Assembly: GCA_936440205.1 (NCBI GenBank)
Contig: OW387138.1
Span: 26,493,541-26,557,540, forward strand
DNA length: 64,000 nt
Reading direction: 5' to 3'
DNA from: Lepidonotus clava
Lineage: Eukaryota; Annelida; Polychaeta; Phyllodocida; Polynoidae
Position numbers and translations under genes: made by a program
The notes under the pieces: generated by a model
The model's input: the letters and a program-made list of their open reading frames with translations, nothing else
Told to the model about the DNA's origin: nothing
The model's database searches: none
Shown: positions 25,067-38,370 of the stretch, piece by piece
Layout of the letters: each line of letters starts with the position of its first letter
How positions within the stretch are numbered: the stretch's first letter is position 1

Positions 25067-26584
25067 TTTATCCATTGATTGAAATAGGGATTACAAGTTC
25101 TTTATTTGTTACGTCTGCACATGTACTCTGAAAATAAGGACCTCTGTTTTTAAGGGCTGTACTCGAGGCTTCCCAAGCCCTTTGCCCAAGGCCACGTAGA
25201 CTGATTTACCCTAAAGTCCTCCTAGTTCAAGCAGGAATAATGGGCAGAACCCCTTTAAACCCTCAGGACACGGCCTTTGCGACCTGTAGGTGTGAGGTGA
25301 ATATTCAGCATGATGGCGTGGCATTTTTCATTTTAAACCAAGTAGAACAGCTAAGATTAGTTCACACAGAGGCTAGAAATCTTGAGGAAAACATTGTACA
25401 CAGATGTTGTAATGGAAAATACATGGAATCTGAAAACTAGTGACAGAGAATCATAGAAATTTGTAAAAGTCATTGAATTTTAGTGCTCGTTCTTCAAGAG
25501 TTTTGTTTGTGTGCATGATATTTACTAATTCTGCTTCTGTCGACAAGTTCTAAAAGAAAATCAAATTGTAAGTCATGGGCAATTCTCTATTTTTACCAAC
25601 GTCCGTAGGAATCCTTATGTTAAGAATAGATATAGGGTCATAGAACCCAAAGAAACAGCCATCAACACCTATAGTAAGACAGATGAGTTACTAACCGCGT
25701 GTATGAAAGAAAGTCACCTGTGTCCAATCTAGAAGACTTTGTGCATGTTTCGTCTGATCACACTGCTCATGGATTCCCCGTTTGAAAATGATCATGATCC
25801 CTTGTGATTGTTCGCAACCCGCAATATTTGTGAGCATATTTGAAGATCTACAGATGATAGGAATCCTGGAAAAATTAACTCAGGGAATTTGAAAAAGGTG
25901 CTTGAAGAATTTGAGTATAGGCACTCAGTATGTGAAGCCATACCAGTAAGCTTGTCTCTTAAATCGCAGAGTAAGTGGAACTGCATGTTTGGGATGCGAT
26001 TGTATGCAGTTATTTAGAGAATTATCACGGCTGGGTTCACGACTAAAAACTCGCAATGTTTCGGAGTGAATCCATTCGAGTGCTTTAAGAGGAATGGGTT
26101 TGAGGGATAACCTGTCAGTAGTTAATTAAAGGGATTAAGAGGCAGAATAATTGTGATTCGCTGAGTGTGAACATTTGCATTGTAAGGGCGAAGAGGTTGA
26201 GCTTTCAGGGACAGCATTGTGGTACATTTGGAGGGGATTAAGAACCAAAGATTGTCACTAGGCCTTCACCGGGAGTCACTAACAGTCATACAACAGCTCT
26301 GGACGAGTACAAGTCTGCTGGGTCATTTTATTAGCAATTAGCTCGGTGGACAGAGGAAAAACTCGGACAGCAACTTGATGGTGACTGTTTGGCTTGGAGG
26401 AGTGCACAGAGACCACCCCTGGCACTGTGGGCTAGTTGGCATATTAGTATAGAAAAACCCCTCTATATCATAACTAAGATACTGAAATTGGTTCTTTTGT
26501 CTTGTATGCTCAAAGGAAATCTAGTCTCTTGTCGACTTTGATCTACGGTTGTCCACAAAAGGAGTCCCAAGTAGAATGACAGGT

Positions 26585-26985
26585 CAAAGGTCACAGAGCC
26601 ACTAATGTCAGAGCAGTATGGGACATCAAGGTTGCTATGTCACCAGTGTCAGAGCAGTGTGGAAGGTCAATGGTCCCTATGTCACCAGAGCAGTGTGGGA
26701 GGTCAGAGGTTGGCATGTCACCAATGTCAGAGCAGTTTGGGAGTCAGAGGTTGGCACGTCACCAATATCAGAGTAGTTTGGGAGGTCAGAAGTTGGCATG
26801 TCACCAATATCAGAGCAGTGTGGGAGGTCAATGGTCCCCAATGTCAGACGAGTGTGGGAGGCAAAAGGTCCCTGAATCGCCAACAATAGAGGCGTGTGGG
26901 AGGTCAACAGTCGTTGAGCTGTGTCAGCAGTATTGTAGATCAGAGGATGATATGTCATCAATGTCGGACTGATATGAGGATTGAG
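26585..26985. repeat. ~42-bp minisatellite (TCAGAGCAGTGTGGGAGGTCA)
   Basis: About eight to nine imperfect copies of a unit containing CAATGTCAGAGCAGTGTGGG and AGGTCAGAGGTTGGCATGTC. Unit length varies. Long frames on both strands here are repeat artefacts. Confidence 0.85.
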
Positions 26986-28980
26986 CCATGTGCTAAGTCT
27001 TTCAACTTACAACAGATACCGCCCACACTTTCTATAAGGTTAGTTTCTTAAGTAAAAGTTTGAAACAACATGTTATTTGGAGGCACGCAGGCAGGGGAAA
27101 GCCTGGAGTGTGATGCGGGCTCACAGTCAGTTAAGCCCCTCAGCCGGCCGCTCATACCCCCATCCCTGCTTGGCGGCATCCATTATCAGGCCTCCGGTGA
27201 TAAAGTAGCCTACAGGATTAATAATCTGTCGGTGGTGGCTCTAAGTGTTGTACGTCGGGTGACCAGGGTGACCGCTGTCTCATGAGTCTCTGTCTGATGA
27301 CGTCATTACCTAGCCACGTCACGTTCTGGTCCTGACCTCTCCCCCCACCTCCTTCCGTCCAACCATGACGGTACTGCCCCGGACCCCCACTGTGTTCCAC
27401 GAGCCGATTTTTGCTCACAATTTCAAAAATCGGCAATGTCGATATCGGTTAACCATAGACATGTTATACATTATAAAGGGTTTCTCATACATAATTATGA
27501 TATAAGTTTTTGCCATATAATTGGTGAAAAGTCACAATTTGACAAATTAACGCTGGTCTAAATCGGCTAGTGGAATACAGCCTTTGGAGCCCCTCACCAC
27601 AGCCCGTCTTAATCTCACAACCCAGGAGAATGACAAACCCTCCTCTCCGGAGGGATCATAATATTGGGGATGTTTAGCGCGCGCGGGTCGCATTTGCATG
27701 TTGTGGATTACAGACCAGAGTGGTGGAATGGAGAAATTATGGGCATTGCATCGATAATTTGCTTTCCCGAAAACCAGAAACTGAATCGGTTCTCATCCAT
27801 TCTTCTTTTCAAACTTGGAGGAGCTGTCGAGAAAATTGATCGCTGAAACGAAAACGGATTGTGTGCAATAATGCCAACTACGATGCCCACATTTATTTAT
27901 TTTTCACATTGGCTAAGCCACTCCCCCAGAAACTGACAATATAATTCTGCTTTGATCAAAATTAGAAGAATTGTAGTCCTCAAAGTTGAAGACACGGTAA
28001 CCACTCATGGTCAGACCATGGACCTGACCATCACCGACTCCCCTGCTGAACCCACAACCCCTCCCCAATACCCACACCCTAAGCGTTACCTTCCCCTCAG
28101 AGGCGGCACTAACCCGCCTCAAACACTGAATCACGCCAGCAAAGCTCTACATTAGTAGGCAAAATGCTCACTTTATGTCTCCGGTATTGAACGTATGGGC
28201 GCCCAAATTAGATTGGTGCGAGCCCTGTGAGTTAGTAGGTTTACGGGGAAGGTGCGATTGATCCTGTGGCCAGGATAAATCTGGATTATCGCCGCTGCAG
28301 CTGGCGCTTTGATGTGGTGTAACACGGGGCGCGGCGGGGTAGTGGTTTACGTACGTGACGCCGACTCCCCCGGACGGGGTTTGGGTCCAGTATGGCTGCT
28401 ATGATCCAGGGGGCCAGTATTCAATACGTTCACTGGGACGTGACCAACGCTGGTTTATGTGGTGTGTGGCCCTAATGCGGACCACCCTCCAGCATGTAAC
28501 GACATGATAGCCTTAAGCAGAGAGGGTAGGAGGGAATAAAGCAAAGTAATTGTACCAATAAAGTTGATCAGTTGATTAGTAAGCAAGGCAGTTTGGAGTT
28601 GGTTTCATAGTCTTACGGCATGGTGCCATAGCGCCACCTACCAAAGATAACTAAGCTTTAACCATATCAATCTCATTGTGGGTATATTCACACTGTGAGG
28701 ATGTATGAACGATGTATATTTAACTGACGAACAGGTTTTAAGGGTTTAGAGAACGAAGAAGGGGGTGAAAGCAGTCCGTGGTTAGCCGCACTTTGCCTGT
28801 GAATAGATTTTGGTTGTCGCCCTTTGGAAGAACTCCCCAATGTAACTCTTCAAACCTGTAATATAAACCACGGATTTTTTAATGTCAACGTTTATCACTT
28901 TACCGTCACTGAATCTGGTGGTTTATCCGCCATCCGTTATGTTGTCATTCCTACTAACGCGTGCTGTTTGTCTGTTTCAG

Positions 28981-29055
28981 ATTTGATTACAAAACACTGC
29001 TGCACAACTCAACGTTCTGCCTGGTGCCGCGGGGCCGCCGGCTCGGCTCCTACAG
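28981..29055 (+). CDS. EXT1: EXT1 exon 2
   Basis: Acceptor TCTGTTTCAG with a perfect TACTAAC branch point at 28952; donor GTAGGT. It enters in phase 2 and encodes [20 protein letters not shown] plus LGSY. It is the equivalent of the short human exon 2, which follows the giant first intron. GC-rich at its 3' end. Confidence 0.95.
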
Positions 29056-32000
29056 GTAGGTCCCCACCCCGGCAATGTAAACATTCATTGTTTAGATTGC
29101 CTTAATGATACTTACGTTAAAAGCTTGCCACCGAAAACAAAAGCTTTATCGTAAACTCTCGAGGCTCTATAAGCTCCAAGAAAGTATGAAATACAGGGAT
29201 GCAAGTTTTCAGATTTTTGTCTGATTTCAGATTTTTTCATGGCACCAACTCAAATAATAATTTTCAAAATTAATTTCTTTCATCACGTTTTATAGCATCT
29301 TAAGATAATTTCAAATTTCATTTCTGGGATTTCAGATTTTTTCATTTACCCTGACTTACATCCCTGCAAATAGTGCAAAGTTTAAGAATACCCTTGCGTG
29401 CCTGCTGTCTATTGGGCCAAATCTGATTACCACGGCAAAAGATTTGCCAAATGTTGGCGATTATGCACATGTAATTTTGCATATGATATTGTTTTTATAT
29501 GCCTGTGTGAATCTCCTTGTCAAAATATCGGAAGTGCGAAGTTCTACATTGCAGACTTGACCATAATTATGAAAGTGAATATACAAATTAATCAAGACTT
29601 AGTATATTAATGTTTGATGAAACAAACACTTTTTAGGCACTTTCCTTTCTTCCACTAACAAAGGAACTCACCATTATATACTACACGTCTGTGTAGATTG
29701 ATTTTCTTTTTACCAAAAGCTAAATAAAAACAAACAAAACGTTAAATACTAAACTTAAAGGATAGTAACCTTATTACCTTATAATAAAGACCCATAAGCA
29801 TGAAAAGAATAACATTTTTTTTAAAGAATAAACTTCTTAAAGGTTAGTATCGTGGTAACCTATGAAACCCCGACCATCTGCCTATCCCAGTAGATTGACG
29901 TGTGTGTGTTGGCTGTCCGCAGGTTCCTGGAGTCGCTGCAGGCGGCGTGCGTGCCGGTGCTGCTGAGTAACGGCTGGGTGCTGCCCTTCAGCGAGGTCAT
30001 CGACTGGAACAAGGCCGTCGTCTGGGGCGACGAGCGGCTCCTCCTCCAGGTCGGTGTTTAATATATACCGCCCCTCTGTAGGTCTGTAGACGGGGGCGCT
30101 GCCTCTCACCTCTACAGCTGACTGCCCATATGAGCAAAGAACCTTAGCCTGCCGTTTTGGTAACTTCATATGACATATCGGTGTAGATTGTAACTTAGAA
30201 GTGAACATATTCATCACTAATATAGATCCAATTCCAATATAGAGCACGTTATAAATAGGTGTAGCATTTTCTTGAGGATGGCCTTGGATATTAGCCATGT
30301 AGTTGTGTAGGTGTACCTGGCTGATCCTTCTGGCGTCGGTGTCCTCTTTTTATCGCTGCATGAGGACACTTAGGGCAAAGTTCCCATGTATCACTCAAAA
30401 TGAGAATTGCCTCAAACACCTGATTTAATAAAAAGTAAAACAGCAGGCCCTTAAAAATGTACCAGCCAGAGTTGTGTGTATAATAAACAAGGTTTTACTT
30501 CGTAAATTTTACCATCATCTGAGACTCTTGTTTACTTTCCTTCCAGATCCCTTCTATCGTAAGGTCCACAAGTCATGCGGACATCCTTCTGCTACGGCAA
30601 CAGACCCAGTTCCTCTGGGAAACATACTTTTCTTCCATAGATAAAATTGTAGGAACTACCTTAGAGGTAAGTGCGATGCGGATGTTTGAAGAGTTTGAAT
30701 GAATTGAGGCGAATCGAATACCATGAATTCGATTTGGTTAAATCACCAAGTGAAAAAACTAGAGAATACGAATTCAAGAAATGTGTTAAATGATAAACAA
30801 TGCCCTTAAATTATTACATTTATGATAAATACGAAAAAAAAAAAACTTCACGATTTCCGGACGTAAACATGTACGTGTATCATTAATCCTTCAAACTTTC
30901 TAAGGCCCAGTTGGACCCATTATGTAGAGATATTACGAGGTACAGATCATGAAAGGCCAAGTTAAAATGTGACCCCTGCTGATATACTTTGTCCAGTAAA
31001 AATTTGACCCCTACTGATATGATACTTTGCCCAGTAAAATTTTGACCCCTGCTGATATACTTTGCCCAGTAAAAATGTGACCCCTGCTGATATGATACTT
31101 TGCCCACTCCTTCAGATTGTCAAGGACCGTGTGGTGGCGTACATGGCGCGCACGGCCTTCGTGTGGAACTCGGTGCCCGGGGCGCACGCTGTACAGCCCG
31201 AGTACGCGGCCGACGTGGGGCGATTCCCGTTCTTCTACCGCCAGCTGGGCACCGAGCCCGCCCCGCGCTTCACCGCCGTCATCTACGCCACCGCCCCCTC
31301 GGTCCTCGCCTCAGCACCGGTTGTGCGCCTCATACGCAGCCTTGCCAAGTCCAAGTATCTAGATAGGGTGAGTGCAAGCGTCAGTAGGTTTTGTGGTGAA
31401 ACACAGGTAGTTTTTCCTGAGAAGGTTTTCTGTAAGGGCCAATCCAAAGCCTCAAAAGGTCCCATATTTAGTAAGTCATATCTGGGAGCGTCTAGGGGCT
31501 CTCCCTGGTCCTGTTTCATCTGTGAAAAGGTTAAGACAACAGTATAACAAATTTAGTTATATTAGGTACATCTGATCAGAACAAAGATGAGGGATAATGG
31601 TGTCCCAAGTTCAACATAATTTCTTGTCATTGCAGATATTAATATTGTGGCACTGTGATACGCCGCCCCCGATCGACCGGCGGTGGCCCGTGCCGCGACA
31701 CGTGTCCCTGCTCATCAAACAGATCACCGTGAGTCTACTGCCCCTACCTCCCCCTATTCCTAAACTTGGACAAAAATTGTATTAAAAGTCAATATGGTGG
31801 AACCCACACAGTCGTTTGTGCAGGGTACCACAGTAGATTAGCTGTAGAATTTAAAAGTAAAATTGTCAATTAGTAATTTCGTTTACCAACTGTTGTTGAA
31901 AAGGGATTTTACCAATGTGGGCGGTACTCATACTAGTGTACACTAAACCTGAATGGTCTTAAAGCGCAGTATGGTACACAAGGAACTAACATGAACAGAA

Positions 32001-33622
32001 AAAAATAAAAATTATCTTAACCAGAAAAATTAAGATTAAGGTTTGAATCACAATCTACTGGTTAACATGAAGTTATCATAGACCCAATTAGAACACCATT
32101 ACTCAGAACCAGTAAAGAACCCATTTTGTAGAGTCCCTGACTAATCTAACCATGTATTGTGCTTCAGTCGCTGTCAGCCCGGTTCCACCCGTACGATGAG
32201 ATCCGGACGGACGCCGTGCTGGGTCTGGATGAGGACGCGCTACTCACCACTGACGAGGTACCTTCATCTTCGTTGAAAACTCTTTGAAAATTGTAAAGTT
32301 GGTTCCATGAATAGCCTTGATAATGTACTAGGTTCAGTGCTGCGTTTGGCCGGATAAACAGTTTGACCGTCCCGGCACTTTATTTATCAACTATTAAAAA
32401 ACGATATTATCAAATATTAAAAAGATGAGGAAAGTATTGCAAGTTTCTCTATTAAATCTTGTATAAACCAGTAATGATACGACAACGATAAATAAGATTA
32501 ATTCTTAGTTGTAGAACAGAAATATTGGTATGTAATTGTAATTTAATTCAGACCTACCGTAATTGATTTACCATCAAATTATCCAAGATTGTTTCAAGTT
32601 AATTTGATCAACCCCCATGTTGACCATTTGACTACAAAGTTGCCCGGTTCCCTGATGTAAGCATGTCTCCTCCCCAGGTGGACTTTGCCTTCTCCGTGTG
32701 GCGCCAGTTCCCGGCCCGCCTGGTCGGCTACCCGGCCAGGAACCACTTCTGGGACGAGAGCCAGGCGCGGTGGGGCTACACCTCCAAGTGGACCAATGAC
32801 TACTCCATGGTGCTCACCAGTGCAGCTTTTTACCACAGGTAATACCCAGCGACAAAGTCGAGAGATGCCATTTCCCATTCTTTTTCAAGATATCAGGATT
32901 TGTCTATCTTAGAATTGATCACTGACAAACCAAGCAACCAAAGCAAAGTTGTATGCATATATGTAATCGTTTGGTTTAACATGACGCATTGAAAATGTAA
33001 ATACGGTCGCTTTTGCACTTGATGTCTTAGAAATATCTAAGATGAATTTGATACTAAAGATACCTTAGAAAACATTTCCAGCCAGAAATACACTGAAAAT
33101 TGCAAGGCTGTTCGAACGTTCAAGGGATAACTGAATAGCCAAAAGAATGGACATGAGTTTTAGCTATTTTAATCTATATGAGGACCTCGAGTATATTAAC
33201 ACTTTACTGCTATGCCCCACACATGATAGATATTAAAGAAGTTGACGGGTTCTTCTCGTTTCAGGTATTATCTACACATGTACAGTTTCTACCTTGGCCC
33301 CGAGTTACGACATATAGTCGACGCTACACAGAACTGTGAAGACATACTCATGAACTTTCTCGTTACCCACATAGTCAAGTCTCCACCCATTAAAGTTACC
33401 CAGAGGAAGATCTACAAAGATTCCATGTTGCCGGGCGGGGACACAACAGCCGCCTGGATACAGCCCGAACACCTGCGTCAGCGACAGACCTGTATCAACA
33501 AGTTCGCCGAGTCGTTCGGCTACCTTCCCCTCATCCGCTCTAGTCTGCGACTAGACCCAGTATTGTTTAAGGACCCAGTGTCTATGTCGAGGAAACGGTA
33601 CCGACAAATAGAGAATGTATGA
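28981..33622 (+). CDS. EXT1: Exostosin-1 (heparan sulfate copolymerase), C-terminal 424 residues in 8 exons
   Basis: EXT1 is a Golgi type II membrane glycosyltransferase that, with EXT2, elongates heparan sulfate by alternating glucuronic acid and N-acetylglucosamine. Exons: 28981-29055, 29923-30049, 30547-30666, 31116-31367, 31636-31728, 32168-32257, 32678-32838 and 33265-33622 (stop 33620-33622). All introns are GT-AG and the joined frame is open. The visible protein starts [20 protein letters not shown], the end of the GT47 exostosin domain. It continues into the GT64 domain with the metal-binding [25 protein letters not shown] and [11 protein letters not shown] motifs. Residue choices match EXT1 rather than EXT2 or EXTL proteins. 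The 424 residues correspond to human EXT1 from about residue 323 to the end; exon 1, with the membrane anchor and most of GT47, lies upstream of the window. No damage is visible; the gene looks functional. Confidence 0.96.
29194..29366. mobile_element. MITE of the CAGGGATGTAAGT family, copy 2
   Basis: It lies in EXT1 intron 2. It starts CAGGGATGCAAGTTTTCAG and ends CTGACTTACATCCCTG. It shares its interior with the copy at 6293-6456, including the right-end block TTTCAGATTTTTTCAT. Confidence 0.78.
29923..30049 (+). CDS. EXT1: EXT1 exon 3
   Basis: Acceptor GGCTGTCCGCAG, donor GTCGGT. It encodes [18 protein letters not shown] and ends in GDERLLLQ, the conserved end of the GT47 exostosin domain. 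Exit phase 0. Confidence 0.95.
30547..30666 (+). CDS. EXT1: EXT1 exon 4
   Basis: Acceptor CTTTCCTTCCAG, donor GTAAGT. Forty residues starting IPSIVRS and including [15 protein letters not shown], the linker between GT47 and GT64. Noticeably less GC-rich than the neighbouring exons. Confidence 0.95.
30963..31104. repeat. Tandem repeat abutting the EXT1 exon 5 acceptor
   Basis: Four copies of a 35-42-bp unit (TTTGACCCCTGCTGATATAC plus TTTGCCCAGTAAAA). Alternate units carry a 4-5-base insertion (ATATGATAC against ATATAC). The last copy runs into the polypyrimidine tract of the exon 5 acceptor at 31115. Confidence 0.92.
31116..31367 (+). CDS. EXT1: EXT1 exon 5
   Basis: Acceptor CCCACTCCTTCAG, directly after a tandem repeat; donor GTGAGT. 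Eighty-four residues from [12 protein letters not shown] to AKSKYLDR, including FTAVIYA at the start of GT64. Very GC-rich (mostly G/C at third positions). Confidence 0.94.
31636..31728 (+). CDS. EXT1: EXT1 exon 6
   Basis: Acceptor TCATTGCAG, donor GTGAGT. Thirty-one residues including [12 protein letters not shown] and RRWPVP, a beta-strand and nucleotide-sugar region of GT64. Confidence 0.93.
32168..32257 (+). CDS. EXT1: EXT1 exon 7 (DXD motif)
   Basis: Acceptor GTGCTTCAG, donor GTACCT. Thirty residues including [15 protein letters not shown] and the catalytic LDEDALL (DED, the metal and UDP-sugar site of GT64). Confidence 0.95.
32678..32838 (+). CDS. EXT1: EXT1 exon 8
   Basis: Acceptor CTCCTCCCCAG, donor GTAATA. 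It encodes [20 protein letters not shown] and then [22 protein letters not shown] and AAFYH, the most conserved block of the family. Confidence 0.96.
33265..33622 (+). CDS. EXT1: EXT1 exon 9, terminal coding exon
   Basis: Acceptor TTCTCGTTTCAG. 118 residues to a TGA stop: [32 protein letters not shown], then [14 protein letters not shown] and RLDPVLFKD, ending [10 protein letters not shown]. The C-terminus aligns with the end of human EXT1. Confidence 0.96.
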
Positions 33623-36118
33623 GTGTGGTTTCCACTGCCACACCTGCTGTGCTAGACGGCTGGACCAGACCAGGGCTCACGATACTCACTCTCACTTGCC
33701 AACTCCCACATGTATATCTGTTTTGTGGCCTAAGAAAACTGTTGTTTCTATTTCTACAACATCAAAATTATTAAATTTAACAAATATCTTAAATATATTA
33801 AATTTAACAAATATCCATGCTATTTGAGATGTACATCATTTTTATATCTTTAAAGTTTTACCATAAATTTGATTAGAAACAGACGTGAAGTGAGTACCGT
33901 GGGCCCCAGTGTAAGTGTCTTGTACCTGGCGCATGGTGTGGTGGGGGAGTCCACGAGTCGGACTGTTCTTTCACCATTATTGTGATGCCTAAAGTGACAT
34001 AATATTCTCATAATGTGTACATACATACATACATACATAGCGCGGTAGTAGTAACAGTTTTCTGTTTTTATTTTTATTAGGTGTGACAGTATGATAGTTT
34101 TGTTTGGACAATCATGAGGGCTAATTGGTTTGACAGTTAAGACATGAAAGCATCGAAGGCTTATTCCTTCAGGATCCAATTGATTCAATGAAGTGCATAA
34201 TAATATTCAGTTGTGTGTGTGTTTAGATCCTTTCCTTGACTGCGTCATGTGAGTAGAACTCGTCGGTCTGCCCCGTGTATTATACATAGAGCGGTGACCG
34301 AGGGGCAGTGCCCACCGCACATATTCCTGTACATAGAGTAGGGAGTTCACTTCTCCGAGTTAATCATGTATACGTGACCTGGACACGCGATGTCTTGAAC
34401 AATGCCTTGCTCAAATCAGACTGTTGTCAATCATGATAAGCTATAAGACTTCGACGTTGGCCCGCCCGGGGTATGACAGCTCTGCGGGGTCGAACGGTCC
34501 TCGGGGACTTTCATCGTAATCTGTGTTAGTCAGGGCTCAGTATTGCCAAGGTTGTCATTAGAGGAGACTAAATATATCAACGAGTTATCCGTAGTGTTTA
34601 CTCCAGTAAGTCCAGTTGGTATGTTCGGCCGTACCCTAGATGGAACATCGGTTTGTAGTCGTATCACCAACTCGAAGTTGTATATCTTACCTTCTCTGTA
34701 TGGTTTGACTACAGTCTTAACAGATCATTACAATAATACGTATATTTAAAAGAGTTGAAACAACTCTGACATATCGCTATAAGATTTAAATTGTTCACAT
34801 TCGAATATATATTTAGGATTTAATGTGTTTAATTTTTGGTATTTCATTTTAAAAAATCAATTCAAGGAAGTTCCTACAACATTGCAAAGTAGTATTACTG
34901 AGAGTTGCACAGTTTTAGCCAAAGTCTTGTACGAAATTATAGAAATAATACGGGGAAATATGTGAAAAGGTGAGAGGTACTTTAGTGCTGTTGAATCTCC
35001 CTACAGTTATTATATTGACAAGAGACATGTCGTGTTACCATTTACTGCCATAATCAAGATTACGATGAAAGGCGCCCGTACAGTCACAAAGTCAGAACCA
35101 TGGTGCATGTCGAACCGTTATGACTTCATAATATATATCCTATACCGTGAGTTAGGTCGGGCCGGGCTGCCCTACCGCCCCCATATGTTATAACTGCATG
35201 TCAATCTGTAAATACATGTATAAATGCGTGTGTGTGTATTATACTCCCATTAAGAAAGCAATGTGATATCCCCCTCTATCAGGGGCTGGTGACATACGCC
35301 ATGTTTGTCAGTTTGCGTCGCTTGAATGATGGCCCACCACTGTATACCGACGACTCATTATTGTACAGACTGTGTCTCATTATTACACTGTACAGACGAG
35401 TCAGCGTGACTCATTACAACTGTACAGGTTGTTATTATACTATTGGAATCGCTAATAATCTTGTATTGACTTCTGCCAAATGTATGCATGTAGGTAGCAG
35501 CGCCGAGGTGTTGGGAGTGACAGGCCGTGTGTCATTTGTATTTTTTTGGTGTGTGTGTGTAGGGGTAGGGGGTGAGAATAAGGGACAACTATTTTAGGAC
35601 ATGTACTTGTTTTGAGTGATAGCACATAACAACCGAGAAACCCACCGCGTAATCCCACTGACACCAAAGCGAACGGGCACAAATTTAATTTTGTCTACAC
35701 CAAAAAAGAGGTTGCATATTATTCATCTCATTATTTGCTCACCAATAACATTTTAGTTTGCATAAGACTACAGACTATCGCCAAAGTAACACAACTGAGT
35801 GTGACAATTGGTTGCTCTTCTTGGGCTATTTAAGAAAGTCAGTAGAAGAATAAGTTGCCGATCATGTAGTGTGTTTGAAAATGTAGGCATAGTTAGGGAT
35901 GCTGGATTCATTGTTAGGTATTCAGATATTAAGTTATACCTTTAATGCTTCTTAGGAAGACCAACCACCGACAAGCAGGGTCTATGATCATCCAAGCTCC
36001 ACCGTTGTTAACCTTGCTTTGAACTGGGACGTATCCAGACTAGTGAAAAATTCAAAAATGCCCTTCCTACTTTTCCGGATCTTCCACATCTCCTGAGTGG
36101 CACATCCAGGCTGGTAGT

Positions 36119-36192
36119 GTAACCATGGTTCCCTTAGTCTGTAACCGAAACCCTTGGTATAACCATGGTTCCCTTGGACTGTAACCGAAATA
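36119..36192. repeat. Tandem duplication, 2 x ~40 bp
   Basis: AACCATGGTTCCCTT followed by CTGTAACCGAAA occurs twice with a 40-base period. Each copy is centred on the palindrome AACCATGGTT. Confidence 0.85.
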
Positions 36193-38370
36193 AGACGAAG
36201 GTGTTACTATGAATCTGGGCCGTAACCCAGGGAGCTTATCTTGTTCCCAGAGCCATCATGACACGAGATGTTATAAGGGACAGATGGAACCGATGGCGCC
36301 ACCTGGTGTTTCAGGGTCGAGTTAGTCATACTAGGTCTTCGCTAACGGTAAAAATGTATATTAAGGCATCAACCCTGAATCATGATAGATTTCATTTATA
36401 TTTTAGTTTCATTGCACGTGTGATAGAATATTTTGAAATTAGTTTACAGGGTCCAATCATATGAGATATGTTTTGTTTGTCTATGTGGGTCATGAAGGGA
36501 GATTGACATAAATGAGTCACTTTGATGTGAACTTCGAAGTTTCCAGATAGTCACATTATTGTGTATTATTGTGCTTTTTTTCGTGTGTTTCTTTTTTTTC
36601 GTTTTTATTTTTTGTTCATGTTTAAGTAATAAAAGGCTTTATGTGCTCATGGATATAGACAGGCGGCGACGTCAAGGACAGTCGTATAAACCACCAGGAT
36701 TGGGGCAATAATGATACACATAACCCCGACAATATTGTCAGTCTAACGAACCCGTCTTAATACTGTTTTTCCTATCGGACTTAATACACGTGTGCAGTAT
36801 TAATCTTTTATCAACATATACTAAGTTCAGTTGCTATATACAGAGTGCCCACACACAATGTACCACGTCAGACTAGGGTAACAATTCCGGGGGCAGAGTG
36901 CTTACTTTTGATGCTAAGAATCTAAAATTTAATATGAAATATCAATGTCAACGTAACTTAAAATGGCATTGAATTTTGATAATACTTTTCAACAAGCAAA
37001 TGTTTTCCCCTTAAATGACTTGTTTAACCTCAAATTGTATCCATATACTATTATTCGAATATATAAGAATTAGGGGGGGGGGGGGGAACAGAGGTTAAAT
37101 TGGTCAGCACTCTGGCTCATCGAGTCATGTTACCTACCTGTATAGATGTTAAGTGAAGCACGCTCACAGTTTCCAAGCTAGAGTCGTCCTGACAATTTAG
37201 CAACTCGTCCCAAAAGGCTTGTAACAGTTCTACCTTCCCAACTTTTAGTTGAATTATGTTCTATCCTGCCATGACATCAAAGTGAGTAACTGTCAGCTAG
37301 GCTGAAAAAAAATAATTAAGGGGTAAGGAACATTGGTTTGATATGTTTTGGTGTAAACTTCTGTGTGGTTCATGACTGATTGTCTCGGGTTTTCACTAAG
37401 TGTTTCCAGAAAAACGTTGACGTTTTACACATATACAACCAACTGTTTATTGACTTACAAAAAAGCATGCACGCAGTCAGTTCAAAATGACAAGTATTTA
37501 TTTAAATCAAGACTTAATATCAATGAACTGTCGGCGCTATTGGGTCTGTCTCTGTTCTGTGTGAATCTAACCTTAACCTTACCTGAGAGTGATGACTGCC
37601 AGCATAACGTATAGAGTTCTGTCAGAGTATTTTTCTACTTGGTTCGGCCGCCGACTGTTCTCGTTTCAGAGGACGTTTATGTTTGCTACTCACCTCATAC
37701 TTATACCGGTAAACAGAGTGTGGTACCATACCGCGCAGCCCGCTGAGTTAGGTCTCGGTCCCACTGGTACTAGTGCTAGGCCCCAGTAGTGGCGGGAGGC
37801 AGGGCTCACTAACCCCAGGTACATGCGGACATAGAGGTTACCGGCGGTCTCAGTGAGTGGGACCCCACTGGTCAGCTGGACCTGATTCTCCCTTCTACTG
37901 GGGACCCCTCCCCCTGCTCTTGGCCATTACTTCTAATCTTGAAAAAAAAAGCATGATTATCAAGTTAGGCTCAAAGTAAGACTAACATTTTGAACATTTC
38001 GCCATATATTATGAATAAACGCCAGATATAAATCGAGAAGAGAATACTATTGAAAATAGCAAAGGAAAGCAATAGGTGGCTGGTCTTGTATGAGTTGCGC
38101 AGGGGCGTCGCATCTCGTTTTCTGATTCCTGATTTCTTTTATATAAAATGAAACCATTCTCTAAATTCGTCGTGAGAAATTTCATGTTGCATACCCTTTT
38201 CAACTTTGATTCGTCAATGTAAAATGCCATACCTAGTTTGAGAGATCCTAAGTGAAGGCCAAGACTAGTGGTCAAGGGGTCCCCAGCGACAGGTTCCACT
38301 GGTCGCCTGTTCTACAATGTAAACTACCGCCGACTGTAATCCTGTAGTCAGTTACAGCAGGCGGGGGGCT

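Larger units (their letters stand above)
1..28980 (+). other. EXT1: Inferred 3' part of EXT1 intron 1, no coding exon recognised
   Basis: No open frame in this span resembles the EXT1 N-terminal half or any other protein I know. The first EXT1 exon found (28981) starts at the same protein position as human exon 2 and is joined in phase 2, so an upstream exon must exist. In vertebrates EXT1 intron 1 is by far the largest, which fits at least 29 kb here. That the span is one intron is inference: a separate non-coding or short gene inside it cannot be excluded. Sub-features that can be seen are listed separately; stretches not listed (for example 1-650, 700-2070, 3680-5530, 9090-10950, 12665-14330, 23000-24740 and 27000-28980) look like unique or unclassifiable non-coding sequence. 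Confidence 0.55.

Noticed and set aside
36840-37111. Possible MITE between CAGAGTGC and its inverse
   Set aside because: Only about 8 terminal bases match and there is no target duplication.
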